Source: SIG578 sp964508295 (lineage in GTDB: Bacteria; Bacillota; Clostridia; Oscillospirales; Ruminococcaceae). From it: 25,617 nt of DNA. Each line of letters starts with the position of its first letter. Position 1 is the first letter of the stretch. Below the pieces are notes generated by a model. It did not search any database. It saw only the letters and a program-made list of their open reading frames with translations, and was not told the origin of the DNA. The DNA lies in NCBI GenBank assembly GCA_964508295.1, contig CAZDSQ010000022.1, forward strand, positions 1-25,617. The letters run 5' to 3'. Of the stretch, positions 1-7,350 are shown piece after piece. A program made the translations under genes and the position numbers.

Positions 1-8
1 AATATAGC

Positions 9-39
9 TGAGGCACACTTCCTTACGGAGTGTGCCTCA
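9..39. terminator. GC-rich hairpin downstream of the HAD gene, possible terminator
   Basis: A perfect 10-bp stem (gaggcacact at 10-19 against agtgtgcctc at 29-38, extendable by the T-A pair 9/39) sits just past the stop codon of the minus-strand HAD gene. A run of seven T lies on the plus-strand side but about ten bases from the stem, and on the minus strand the stem is followed only by a short AT-rich stretch. It may terminate a plus-strand gene outside the window, the minus-strand operon, or both. The weak T-tract geometry keeps this uncertain. Confidence 0.45.
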
Positions 40-52
40 AGGGTGGATTTTT

Positions 53-760
53 TTATAGCGTTTCTATGTAATCCAAAAGCTCTTTAAAACTGCCTTTGGG
101 ATATTTTGAAATATCCTCGTCTTTTCTGTTTATAAGGCAGTCGGACAAAAGGAACACCTTCATTCCTATCTTTTCGGCAACCATATCATCGCCGACATCG
201 TTACCTACCATAAGGCACTCGCTCGGCTCAACACCGAGCCTCTTTGCAATTTCGAGATAATACTCGGGGTTGGGCTTGGAGCGGTTAATGTTTTCGTAGG
301 TGGTTACAAGCTCGAAATCATTTATATCAAGCCCTGCCCAGCCTATTCGCCACTCGGTAGCGCGAGCGGGGAAAATCGGATTGGTTGCAAGCGCCACCCT
401 TTTGCCCTGCTCCTTTATTTTATGTACCGCCTCATTGGCGGCGCTGTTATATCCGCATACAGCCTTTATTTTGTCAAACTCGGTTTCATAAAACTCGTCA
501 AAGTAGCGTTTATCGGAGAGAATCTTTTCGCCGTAAACCGAAACTGCAAGCTCCCAAAAAACATCTTCGTTTGACTTGTCGCTCCCATTTTTAATCATAG
601 CAACTGTTCCGTGCCAGATGGTATCGACAAGTTGTTTTGGGTCATAGCCCTGCCCTGCCATTTTGGCGGCAATGCGGGAAAAATAGTCCTTTATAAATAC
701 GTCCTGATCCATTGGGAGCAGAGTCCCGTCAAGGTCAAACAAAACTGTTGTAATTGCCAT
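53..760 (-). CDS. HAD-superfamily phosphatase (phosphoglycolate phosphatase-like)
   Basis: Predicted cytoplasmic hydrolase removing phosphate from a small metabolite; the substrate cannot be read from sequence. All four HAD motifs are visible: motif I DLDGT at residues 9-13 with D9 the expected nucleophile and D11 the acid/base, motif II Thr126 in ALATN, motif III Lys162 in SKPNP, and motif IV GNDVGDD around 187-192 for Mg binding. Residues 15 to about 100 form a helical C1 cap. At 235 aa it has normal family length. The ATG at 760 is preceded by AAAGGA at good spacing. It is the last gene of the minus-strand housekeeping operon, 12 bases after the aminopeptidase, and a hairpin follows its stop. 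Family assignment is firm; a specific name such as Gph is not justified. Confidence 0.9.
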   Translation of the reverse strand: MAITTVLFDLDGTLLPMDQDVFIKDYFSRIAAKMAGQGYDPKQLVDTIWHGTVAMIKNGSDKSNEDVFWELAVSVYGEKILSDKRYFDEFYETEFDKIKAVCGYNSAANEAVHKIKEQGKRVALATNPIFPARATEWRIGWAGLDINDFELVTTYENINRSKPNPEYYLEIAKRLGVEPSECLMVGNDVGDDMVAEKIGMKVFLLSDCLINRKDEDISKYPKGSFKELLDYIETL

Positions 761-772
761 ATTTTTTATCCT

Positions 773-2173
773 TTATTTCTGCTCAAGAAATGTTGAAAAT
801 GCCTTATAAGCCATATAAACGTCAAGCTTGGAAACAACCTCAAAGGGCGAGTGCATTGAAAGAACGGGAACACCGACGTCGATTGTGTCAACGTCAAGCG
901 CGGCGACGTATTTTGCAACAGTTCCGCCGCCGCCGATATCGACCCTGCCAAGCTCTCCAGACTGCCAGATAACGTTGTGTCTGTCAAAGAGGTTGCGGAT
1001 CTTACCGGTATATTCAGCGCTGGCATCAGAGGTGTCATACTTGCCTCTTGCGCCTGTGTATTTAGTTACGACAACGCCGTAATTTATAAAGCTTGCATTC
1101 TTTTTCTCAAAAACCTCAGGGAAATTGGGATCAAATGCGGCGTTAACATCAGCAGAAAGGCACTCACTCTTGCAAAGCACCTCTCTTGCGGCAAGACCAT
1201 AGGGTGCGGCAAGGTCGCCGATGAAATATTTAAGGAAAGACGAATTAAGGCCCGTGTTGCCCTCGCTGCCTATTTCCTCTTTATCTGCAAGAACAGTAAT
1301 GGTGGTGTAGGCACACTGTCCGCAATTCACAGCCGCCATAATTGCAGGATAAGCGCAAACTCTGTCGTCGTGGCCGTAAGCACCGATAAGCGAGCGGTCA
1401 AATCCAACGTCCTTGGAGCTGAGCGCAGGAACTGCCTCAAGCTCTGCCGAAAGGAAATCCGCCTCGGTTATGCCGTACTTCTCAAAGAGGATATTTAAAA
1501 GATTAAGTTTAACCTTTTCGCTTACCTTATCGTCCTTAAATGGCATCGAGCCTACGATAAGATTAAGGCTCTCGGCGTCGACTGCCTCAGCCATAGGCTT
1601 TTTAGCGTAAGCATTAGCTAAATGCGGAAGCAGATCGGAAACGTAGAAAACTGGGTCATCCTCGCCCTCGCCGATTGCAACCTCAACAGATGTGCCGTCA
1701 GCACGGACAACAGTTCCGTAAAGTGCAAGGGGCACGGTGGGCCACTGATATTTTCTAATTCCGCCGTAATAGTGGGTTTTGAAATAGGCAATCTCGCTAT
1801 CCTCATAAACGGGAACCTGCTTTAAGTCAAGGCGGGGCGAATCGATATGAGCAGCAGATATTTTAACGCCCTCAGAAAGAGGCTTTTCGCCGATAACTGC
1901 GATAATCATCGCTTTGCCGCGGTTGTTTTTATAAACCTTGTCGCCCGCTTTATATTTTTTGCCTGCCTCAAACTCTACAAAGCCGTTTTCCTTTAAAACT
2001 CTTTCGGTAAAGGAAACTGCTCTTCTCTCAGTCTTTGCATAGTCTAAAAAGCGGCGGTAGCCCTTGCAAAATTCAAATGCTTCATTGATTTCAGCCTCAG
2101 ACAAGATCTCTGCGGCGTGTTTCTTTGTGTAAAAAAACTGTTCTCTGAGTTTCTCTCCTGCTGTTTTTTCCAT
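773..2173 (-). CDS. M18 family zinc aminopeptidase
   Basis: Cytosolic dinuclear-zinc exopeptidase that removes N-terminal residues, probably acidic ones, from peptides. Metal-site segments of family M18 are present: AAHIDSPRLD near residues 107-116 (His109), GAYGHDDR at 264-271, DKEEIGS at 297-303 (a Glu pair), and near the C terminus MHSPFE, the last His ligand. I place the start at the ATG at 2173, giving 466 aa, because GGAGAG lies seven bases upstream of it. The longer alternative begins with a TTG at 2188 that lies directly against that ribosome binding site and so cannot use it. The gene follows the lytic transglycosylase gene closely. Family assignment is strong; the symbol (apeA/apeB type) is left open. 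Confidence 0.93.
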   Translation of the reverse strand: MEKTAGEKLREQFFYTKKHAAEILSEAEINEAFEFCKGYRRFLDYAKTERRAVSFTERVLKENGFVEFEAGKKYKAGDKVYKNNRGKAMIIAVIGEKPLSEGVKISAAHIDSPRLDLKQVPVYEDSEIAYFKTHYYGGIRKYQWPTVPLALYGTVVRADGTSVEVAIGEGEDDPVFYVSDLLPHLANAYAKKPMAEAVDAESLNLIVGSMPFKDDKVSEKVKLNLLNILFEKYGITEADFLSAELEAVPALSSKDVGFDRSLIGAYGHDDRVCAYPAIMAAVNCGQCAYTTITVLADKEEIGSEGNTGLNSSFLKYFIGDLAAPYGLAAREVLCKSECLSADVNAAFDPNFPEVFEKKNASFINYGVVVTKYTGARGKYDTSDASAEYTGKIRNLFDRHNVIWQSGELGRVDIGGGGTVAKYVAALDVDTIDVGVPVLSMHSPFEVVSKLDVYMAYKAFSTFLEQK

Positions 2174-2189
2174 TTCAAAACTCTCCAAT

Positions 2190-2759
2190 CTATTTATATA
2201 GTTTTTTATACATCTGATAGGTTTTCATTACCTTGTTTACATACTGTTTTGTATCGGGATAAGGTATATTTTCATATACAATCTCGCCGTTTTGGCTGAT
2301 GCTCTCATCAGAAAGCCAACCCTTTGCCCTATTCACACCCGCGTGATACCCACAAAGAACATTCTGCTCGCTACCGAGAGTTTCTTTAAGATACGAAAGC
2401 AGATATGCTCCGTACTGCACCGCCTTTTCGGCATCGTACATACTGTCAAAGGTGCTCTCTGTATCTTTAAGCCTATTCTTTATCCAGTCAAAAGTTTCCT
2501 CGGTTACCTGCATAAGTCCTCTTGCGCCGACGCTTGAGGTTGCGTTCTCGGTAAAGTCGCTCTCAGTGCGGATGACCGCATAAACAAAGTGCGGGTCAAG
2601 ATCATATTCCTGACTGTATTTTTCCACGTACTCGGTAAATTTAATCGGGTAAGCGTTCTTTAAATAAAGGCGCTGTGAATAGACAAACAGCCAGACAAGA
2701 AGCGCGAGCGCTACAACTACGGCGCACGCCTTTAGGGCAAATTTTAATGTTCTTGGCAT
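2190..2759 (-). CDS. Membrane-anchored lytic transglycosylase (SLT domain)
   Basis: Small 189-aa murein-cleaving enzyme. Residues 9-27 form one hydrophobic N-terminal segment (a membrane anchor or uncleaved signal), placing the rest outside the membrane. The SLT goose-lysozyme-like fold is recognised by VIRTESDF with the catalytic Glu66, GARGLMQV at 78-85, the YHAGVNRA segment at about 138-145 (the AYNAG-type motif) and a C-terminal YPDTKQYVNKV segment. Such enzymes break the MurNAc-GlcNAc bond and leave a 1,6-anhydroMurNAc end. The ATG at 2759 has GGAG about 11 bases upstream, slightly long spacing. The gene follows coaE by three bases. In Clostridia this gene commonly accompanies coaE, which I recall rather than see here. 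Confidence 0.9.
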   Translation of the reverse strand: MPRTLKFALKACAVVVALALLVWLFVYSQRLYLKNAYPIKFTEYVEKYSQEYDLDPHFVYAVIRTESDFTENATSSVGARGLMQVTEETFDWIKNRLKDTESTFDSMYDAEKAVQYGAYLLSYLKETLGSEQNVLCGYHAGVNRAKGWLSDESISQNGEIVYENIPYPDTKQYVNKVMKTYQMYKKLYK

Positions 2760-2762
2760 AAA

Positions 2763-3347
2763 TCAAACAACTCCGATTTGGTTTAATGCGGTTTTTAAAT
2801 TCATTTCAAGTTCGCTGAAGGTGCCGTCGTTGAAAATTACGGCATCTGCTTGCTCTATAAAAAACTCGTTACATTTAGCTGCGGAAAGACGGACATCTGC
2901 CTGCTCACTGCTTAAATTATCCCTTGCAACAATTCTGTCTTTACGCTTATTTTCATCACAAAGCACCGCAATTATTCTATCGCAGAGCTTATCTGCGCCG
3001 CTTTCAAAAAGGGTCGGCGCATCAAGAACAATGTACTCGCGGGTAGATGCGAATATTTTTGTTTTTATAGCGTTTAAAATCTCGGGGTGGGTTATTTTAT
3101 TTAAAAGCTCGGTTTTCTCTTTGGACGAAAAGGCGCGAGCAGCAAGAAGTCTGCGGTCTAAAATGCCGTCTGCTGAAATTATGTCATTTCCAAATGCGGC
3201 GGCAAGCTTTTCCAAAAGAGGACTTCCCTTTTCTGTTACCTCGCGGGCAACCTTATCGCAGTCGATAATGCAAAAAGACATCTGCCTTAAAAAATCGCAA
3301 ACGGTTGATTTTCCTGCGCCTGTCTGACCTGTAAGTCCTATAATCAA
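2763..3347 (-). CDS. coaE: Dephospho-CoA kinase
   Basis: Catalyses the last step of coenzyme A synthesis, ATP-dependent phosphorylation of the ribose 3'-OH of dephospho-CoA, in the cytoplasm. The P-loop GQTGAGKST is at residues 7-15, followed by the family's DCDKVAREV segment near 30-38 and the VLDAPTLFESG segment near 106-116. Length 194 aa is typical. Translation starts at TTG (3345-3347): it overlaps the TGA stop of the preceding gene as TTGA, and AGGTG stands seven bases upstream inside the last codons of that gene. That arrangement suggests translational coupling. Confidence 0.96.
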   Translation of the reverse strand: MIIGLTGQTGAGKSTVCDFLRQMSFCIIDCDKVAREVTEKGSPLLEKLAAAFGNDIISADGILDRRLLAARAFSSKEKTELLNKITHPEILNAIKTKIFASTREYIVLDAPTLFESGADKLCDRIIAVLCDENKRKDRIVARDNLSSEQADVRLSAAKCNEFFIEQADAVIFNDGTFSELEMNLKTALNQIGVV

Positions 3348-4375
3348 AGCTCGATCACCTCAAATCCCGCCGCTTTAAAAAGGCGGTTTGTAACAGCAAG
3401 CCCTACTCCGTTTTGGTTGGGGCAGCGGGCATACACTATTTTTGCCGACATTTCATCGACCCGTCTTAGCGCATCAAAAAGCCTTGTCGCCTGCTCTTTT
3501 GAGTTGTCCTCTGCGCCAAACTCGATAAAAGGAACCGAAAGCTCGCGTCCCTCGCCGCTGAAGCACATTGCAACTGTGCCGTCACATTTATTCTTTTCAA
3601 GATATTCTTTAAATGCCTCAAAGTTGCCCTTTAAGATCTTAACGGGCGCCTTGGGGGCATAATGCTTATATTTCATTCCTGGGGCGTTTACAACTGTATC
3701 GTTAGCGATACTGTTAAAGACCGCCTTGTCAATTTCTATTTCGCCGAGTACGCTCTCAAGCTCCTCAACTGTTACAAAACCGGGTCTTAAAAGGCGGGGC
3801 TTCTGAGCCGCGAGCGAAATTACGGTAGACTCAACTCCAACGGTGCAGGAATGAGAATTTAAAATCATTTCCACCCTGCCCGAAAGGTCCTTTACAACAT
3901 GCTGTGCACAGGTTGGGCTGGGGCTGCCCGAAAGATTTGCAGAGGGCGCGGCTATAGGAAGACCCGCCTCTGTAATGAGCGCTCTTGCAATTTCATCAGA
4001 CGGAAGGCGGATAGCAACGGTATCAAGCCCTGCGCTGACCACCTTGGGAACACGCTCGGAACGCTTCATTATAATGGTAAGCGGACCTGGCCAAAAAGCA
4101 TTAGCAAGTGCCTTTGCCCTCTCATCAAAGCCGCATACCAGCGGCATCATCATCTCAATCGAGTCGACGTGAACGATAAGGGGGTTGTCCTGCGGCCTGC
4201 CCTTTGCTACAAAAATCTTTTTAACGGCAGTTTCATCGAGCGCGTTTGCGCCGAGTCCGTAAACGGTTTCGGTAGGAAATGCAACAAGACCGCCCTGTTT
4301 TATAATATCAGCCGCTTTTGCTATGTTTTGTATATCTTTTTTTGCGTCGAACGCGTCTAATACAAGCGTTTTAAT
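3344..4375 (-). CDS. tsaC: L-threonylcarbamoyladenylate synthase (Sua5/YrdC)
   Basis: Makes threonylcarbamoyl-AMP from threonine, bicarbonate and ATP, the first step of the t6A37 modification of ANN-decoding tRNAs. The YrdC domain fills about the first 200 residues: FPTETVYGLG, the KGRPQDNPL segment with the KxR signature, and PSANLSGS with SxN. The Pro-rich linker GMKYKHYAPKAP leads to the smaller C-terminal Sua5 domain, so this is the two-domain Sua5 form. The start is unusual. The frame is open upstream to a TTG at 4411 inside prfA without a good ribosome binding site. The best-placed signal (AAGAAGTGAT, just after the prfA stop) points instead to an ATT codon at 4373-4375, giving 343 aa beginning KTLVLDAFD after the initiator. 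The start remains uncertain; the function does not. Confidence 0.93.
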   Translation of the reverse strand: MKTLVLDAFDAKKDIQNIAKAADIIKQGGLVAFPTETVYGLGANALDETAVKKIFVAKGRPQDNPLIVHVDSIEMMMPLVCGFDERAKALANAFWPGPLTIIMKRSERVPKVVSAGLDTVAIRLPSDEIARALITEAGLPIAAPSANLSGSPSPTCAQHVVKDLSGRVEMILNSHSCTVGVESTVISLAAQKPRLLRPGFVTVEELESVLGEIEIDKAVFNSIANDTVVNAPGMKYKHYAPKAPVKILKGNFEAFKEYLEKNKCDGTVAMCFSGEGRELSVPFIEFGAEDNSKEQATRLFDALRRVDEMSAKIVYARCPNQNGVGLAVTNRLFKAAGFEVIEL

Positions 4376-4388
4376 AAATATCACTTCT

Positions 4389-5465
4389 TTATTGCTCTGC
4401 CGCCATAGCAAGCTTTTCTGCCTGATCCGCGGTGTTAAGAGCTTCTATAATCTCGGTAAGATCACCGTTCATAATGTTTTCAAGCTTATAAAGGGTTAAA
4501 CCTATACGATGGTCGGTTACTCTACCCTGCGGGTAGTTATAGGTGCGGATTCGCTCCGATCTATCACCTGTTCCAACCTGAAGTTTTCTTTCGCTGGCGA
4601 TTTTATCGGTCTGCTCCCTCTGCTTCAGTTCATACAAGCGAGAGCGCAGAATCTTCATTGCTTTATCTTTATTTTTGTGCTGGCTTCGCTCGTCCTGACA
4701 CTCAACAACAAGGCCTGTGGGAATATGGGTTATACGGATCGCAGACTCGGTCTTATTAACATGCTGGCCTCCCGCTCCGCCCGAGCGGTAGGTGTCTATC
4801 TGCAGATCGGTGGGGTTTATCTCAACCTCAACATCCTCAACCTCAGGGAGAACGGCAACGGTTACGGTAGAGGTATGAATTCTGCCGCCCGCCTCGGTTT
4901 CGGGAACGCGCTGAACTCTGTGAACGCCACTTTCAAATTTTAAGCAGGAATAGGCTCCCTCGCCCTCAATATTAAAACTTATCTCCTTATATCCGCCAAG
5001 CTCGGTGGCGTTCTCATTGAGAATTTCGGTTTTCCAGCCTCTTGTTTCGCCGTACATACTGTACATTCTGAAAAGCGAGCCTGCAAACAGAGCCGCTTCC
5101 TCGCCGCCCGCTCCGCCGCGTATCTCAACGATAACATTTTTATCATCGTTGGGGTCTTTGGGAAGGAGCAAAATCTTAAGCTCCTGCGAAAGCACCTCAA
5201 TCTTATCGCGATTTTCCTCAAACTCCTGCTGAGCCATCTCGCGAAAGTCTTTATCAAGACCGCCAGCATCAAGAAGCTCCTTTGCTTCGTCCATATTTTT
5301 TTTGCAACGGGAATACTCCTCGTATTTTTCGACTATGGGGGTAATATTTTTATACTCTCTCATAAGAGCGGCATACTTTTGATTATCCGAAACGACCTCG
5401 GGGTCCATAAGGCTTTCCTTAATGCTCTCATATTTTTCTGCTATCAAACCAAGTTTCTGAAACAT
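4389..5465 (-). CDS. prfA: Peptide chain release factor 1
   Basis: Recognises UAA and UAG in the ribosomal A site and triggers release of the finished peptide. The GGQ loop that reaches the peptidyl-transferase centre is in RSGGAGGQHVNKTES, about residues 228-242. The codon-recognition region reads RVPETEAGGRIHTST, with the P-x-T tripeptide typical of RF1 rather than the SPF of RF2. At 358 aa it is full length. The ATG at 5465 follows the stop of the DUF951 gene with no gap (TAAATG), and its ribosome binding site GAGGATG lies inside that gene, so the two are probably translated together. Confidence 0.98.
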   Translation of the reverse strand: MFQKLGLIAEKYESIKESLMDPEVVSDNQKYAALMREYKNITPIVEKYEEYSRCKKNMDEAKELLDAGGLDKDFREMAQQEFEENRDKIEVLSQELKILLLPKDPNDDKNVIVEIRGGAGGEEAALFAGSLFRMYSMYGETRGWKTEILNENATELGGYKEISFNIEGEGAYSCLKFESGVHRVQRVPETEAGGRIHTSTVTVAVLPEVEDVEVEINPTDLQIDTYRSGGAGGQHVNKTESAIRITHIPTGLVVECQDERSQHKNKDKAMKILRSRLYELKQREQTDKIASERKLQVGTGDRSERIRTYNYPQGRVTDHRIGLTLYKLENIMNGDLTEIIEALNTADQAEKLAMAAEQ

Positions 5466-5654
5466 TTATTTTTCATCCTCGCGCTGTATTTTTTTAATAT
5501 TTTTTTCTGCTTTTATGCGGGAGATCTCAATTTCGTGCCCGCAACCGACACACTTAAGCTTAAAATCCATTCCCGAGCGCAAAACCTTAAACTCCTTGCA
5601 ACCGCAGGGGTGAGGCTTTTTCATCAAAAGAAGGTCATTTACCCTTACATCCAC
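5466..5654 (-). CDS. DUF951 small Cys-containing protein
   Basis: A 62-aa protein of family DUF951, recognised from the opening MDVRVNDLLLMKKPHPCG, then GMDFKLKCVGCGH and a basic, helical tail. Four conserved cysteines (two in HPCGC, two in KCVGCGH) could hold a zinc ion as a small ribbon, which is inference; the function is unknown. It starts with GTG at 5654, with AGGGGAG ten bases upstream. It is the first gene of the minus-strand operon, 38 bases downstream of the predicted transcription start. In Firmicutes this family often lies beside translation or replication genes. Confidence 0.9.
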   Translation of the reverse strand: MDVRVNDLLLMKKPHPCGCKEFKVLRSGMDFKLKCVGCGHEIEISRIKAEKNIKKIQREDEK

Positions 5655-5699
5655 TTACTCGGCACTCCCCTTTCAAAAGCATAAAATTATATACCATAT

Positions 5700-5728
5700 A
5701 TTATACACAATTTAAATGCAAAAGGCAA
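5700..5728 (-). promoter_or_regulatory. Sigma-A promoter of the DUF951-prfA operon
   Basis: On the minus strand the -35 element TTGCCT (5723-5728) and a perfect -10 TATAAT (5700-5705) are separated by 17 bases. Transcription should begin near 5693 and run leftwards through the seven-gene block. No other comparable promoter is visible before position 53, so the block may be one operon. Confidence 0.8.
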
Positions 5729-5849
5729 TATTTACCTAAAAGGATTTTTTTAAGTTCTACCGAATAATATGTCCACACCGCCTCATATACATAAATAAGA
5801 CGAGCGGTAACGCTTAAATGACATAAATAATCGGGAGGCTAACACAAAA

Positions 5850-6773
5850 ATGGCTGTTTATAAACCGGAAGGCTCACTCATCTCTACTAAAACCAACGTA
5901 TCATATCTACGATCTCCTCAGACGCTTGCAGATGCCATGGCGCTTGGTAAAATTCTTGAGGCTCGGGCGATCTGCTGCGACTGCGACCACAACCTTATCC
6001 TTGACCTAGGTTGTATGAAGGGCGTTATTCCCAAAGCTGAGGCAGCGATAGGCACCCACGACGGAGATGTTAGGGACATTGCAATAATATCGCGGGTAAA
6101 CAAACCCACCTGCTTTAAAATTCTCTGCTTTGCAAAGCGAAAAGATGGCACTGATTATGCCATACTATCGCGCCGAGCCGTTCAGGAGGAGTGCCGCAGA
6201 GAGTACATAGATAAGCTTGCTCCGGGAGATATTGTTCCCGTTTCTATAACAAGACTTGAGCCGTTTGGCTGCTTTGTTGACATTGCATGCGGAATTATCT
6301 CAATGATTCCCATTGATTTCATCTCGGTTTCCCGCATTTCCCATCCCTCTGACAGATTTGTAAACGGACAGAGCATTTATGCCGTTGTCCGCTCCATTGA
6401 CGAAAACGGAAAGATAACCCTTTCGCACAAGGAGCTGCTTGGCACCTGGGAGCAGAACGCTCAAAGCTTTCACATTGGTGAAACTGTTTCGGGAATTATC
6501 CGCTCGGTTGAAAACTACGGCATTTTTGTTGAGCTTACACCCAACCTTGCAGGGCTTGCCGAGCCCAAAGAAAACGTTTATGCAGGACAACAGGCAAGCG
6601 TTTACATAAAGAACCTCATCCCTGAAAAAATGAAGGTCAAACTAATTATTATTGACGCTTTTGAGGCAGGATATTCAAAAGACGAGCCAAAATATTTTAT
6701 TGATTCAAATCACATCGACCGCTTTGTCTATTCCCCAAAGGAATCAAGCAAGATAATTGAAACTGTTTTCTAA
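5850..6773 (+). CDS. S1-domain RNA-binding protein
   Basis: A 307-aa protein with three OB-fold S1-like domains. The first, about residues 30-115, is divergent; the second, about 123-195, contains GDIVPVSITRLEPFGCFVDI; the third, about 205-265, contains GETVSGIIRSVENYGIFVEL. The G-x-V and F/YGxFV patterns of the second and third are classical RNA-binding S1 strands. It resembles the short ribosomal-protein-S1-like proteins of Clostridia and may assist translation initiation or RNA turnover; the exact role cannot be told. The ATG at 5850 follows GGGAGG at 5833-5838. It is transcribed divergently from the prfA operon and ends in its own terminator. Confidence 0.85.
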   Translation: MAVYKPEGSLISTKTNVSYLRSPQTLADAMALGKILEARAICCDCDHNLILDLGCMKGVIPKAEAAIGTHDGDVRDIAIISRVNKPTCFKILCFAKRKDGTDYAILSRRAVQEECRREYIDKLAPGDIVPVSITRLEPFGCFVDIACGIISMIPIDFISVSRISHPSDRFVNGQSIYAVVRSIDENGKITLSHKELLGTWEQNAQSFHIGETVSGIIRSVENYGIFVELTPNLAGLAEPKENVYAGQQASVYIKNLIPEKMKVKLIIIDAFEAGYSKDEPKYFIDSNHIDRFVYSPKESSKIIETVF

Positions 6774-6810
6774 AACAAAACCGCCTCAGCAAGCCGAGGC
6801 GGTTTTGTTT
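6773..6810. terminator. Bidirectional rho-independent terminator
   Basis: A perfect 15-bp stem (6773-6787 with 6796-6810) has a GC core ccgcctc/gaggcgg, an 8-base loop, and A-runs and T-runs on the outer ends. It lies exactly between the stop of the S1-domain gene (6771-6773) and the stop of the convergent peptidoglycan-binding gene (6811-6813). It should end transcription from both sides. Confidence 0.93.
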
Positions 6811-7338
6811 TTACAGATGGTACAAATTATGATAGTTTGCGAGCTTATTCCAGGTGTTTTTATCAAGGCGGCCGTTTGGCTCTAATCTATGAGAATTTTG
6901 AAACCTTATAATATTATTTTCGGTTATCTCGTCAAGAACGCCGGATATATTGCCGTTTTCATATTCATCAAATTCCTCAGCAAGCAACCGAAATAATAGC
7001 TGTATTGCATAAACGGCGTTATGATGGTCGCCTCTTTTAAAAACCCTGTCAATTTCATTTGGGAAAAAGCCTATTTTAACTGCGGGCGCCAAAATTTCCA
7101 GCACCTCTTTGTATCTGTCTGCGATAGCATTCCAGGTGGTCAAATCGGTAATGCCGTTTGGCTTCAAGCCGCTTTGCTGCTGGAATTTTCTTACCGCGTC
7201 TGTTGTTTTAGACCCGTTAATTCCGTCGGGAATTATATCGGGCGTGCCATTTTCAAATCTGCTGATAACATAAAGCATATTCTGCAGGTCATAAATTGCC
7301 TGCATATCAGGGTTTCTAATATCAGGTCTGTTTGCCAA
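6811..7338 (-). CDS. Two-repeat peptidoglycan-binding protein without signal peptide
   Basis: A 175-aa protein made of two PG_binding_1-like three-helix repeats, roughly residues 10-79 and 100-172. Each ends in the family pattern: AVRKFQQQSGLKPNGITDLTTW in the first, and IIRFQNSHRLEPNGRLDKNTW in the second. These repeats bind peptidoglycan in exported enzymes, but no signal peptide or membrane segment is present and no catalytic domain is attached. The start is a TTG at 7338 with AAGGGGG seven bases upstream. It is the last gene of the spoVB operon, 12 bases after the three-repeat protein. A role in the spore envelope on the mother-cell side is inferred from context only. Confidence 0.85.
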   Translation of the reverse strand: MANRPDIRNPDMQAIYDLQNMLYVISRFENGTPDIIPDGINGSKTTDAVRKFQQQSGLKPNGITDLTTWNAIADRYKEVLEILAPAVKIGFFPNEIDRVFKRGDHHNAVYAIQLLFRLLAEEFDEYENGNISGVLDEITENNIIRFQNSHRLEPNGRLDKNTWNKLANYHNLYHL

Positions 7339-7350
7339 TTTAATTCCCCC

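Noticed and set aside
977..1498. Plus-strand open frame of 173 codons inside the aminopeptidase gene
   Set aside because: Antisense shadow of a strongly supported M18 gene, with no family resemblance and no ribosome binding site.
5730..5849. Promoter for the S1-domain gene
   Set aside because: Several AT-rich hexamers occur in the plus-strand leader, but no pair has acceptable sequence and spacing, so the promoter cannot be placed.
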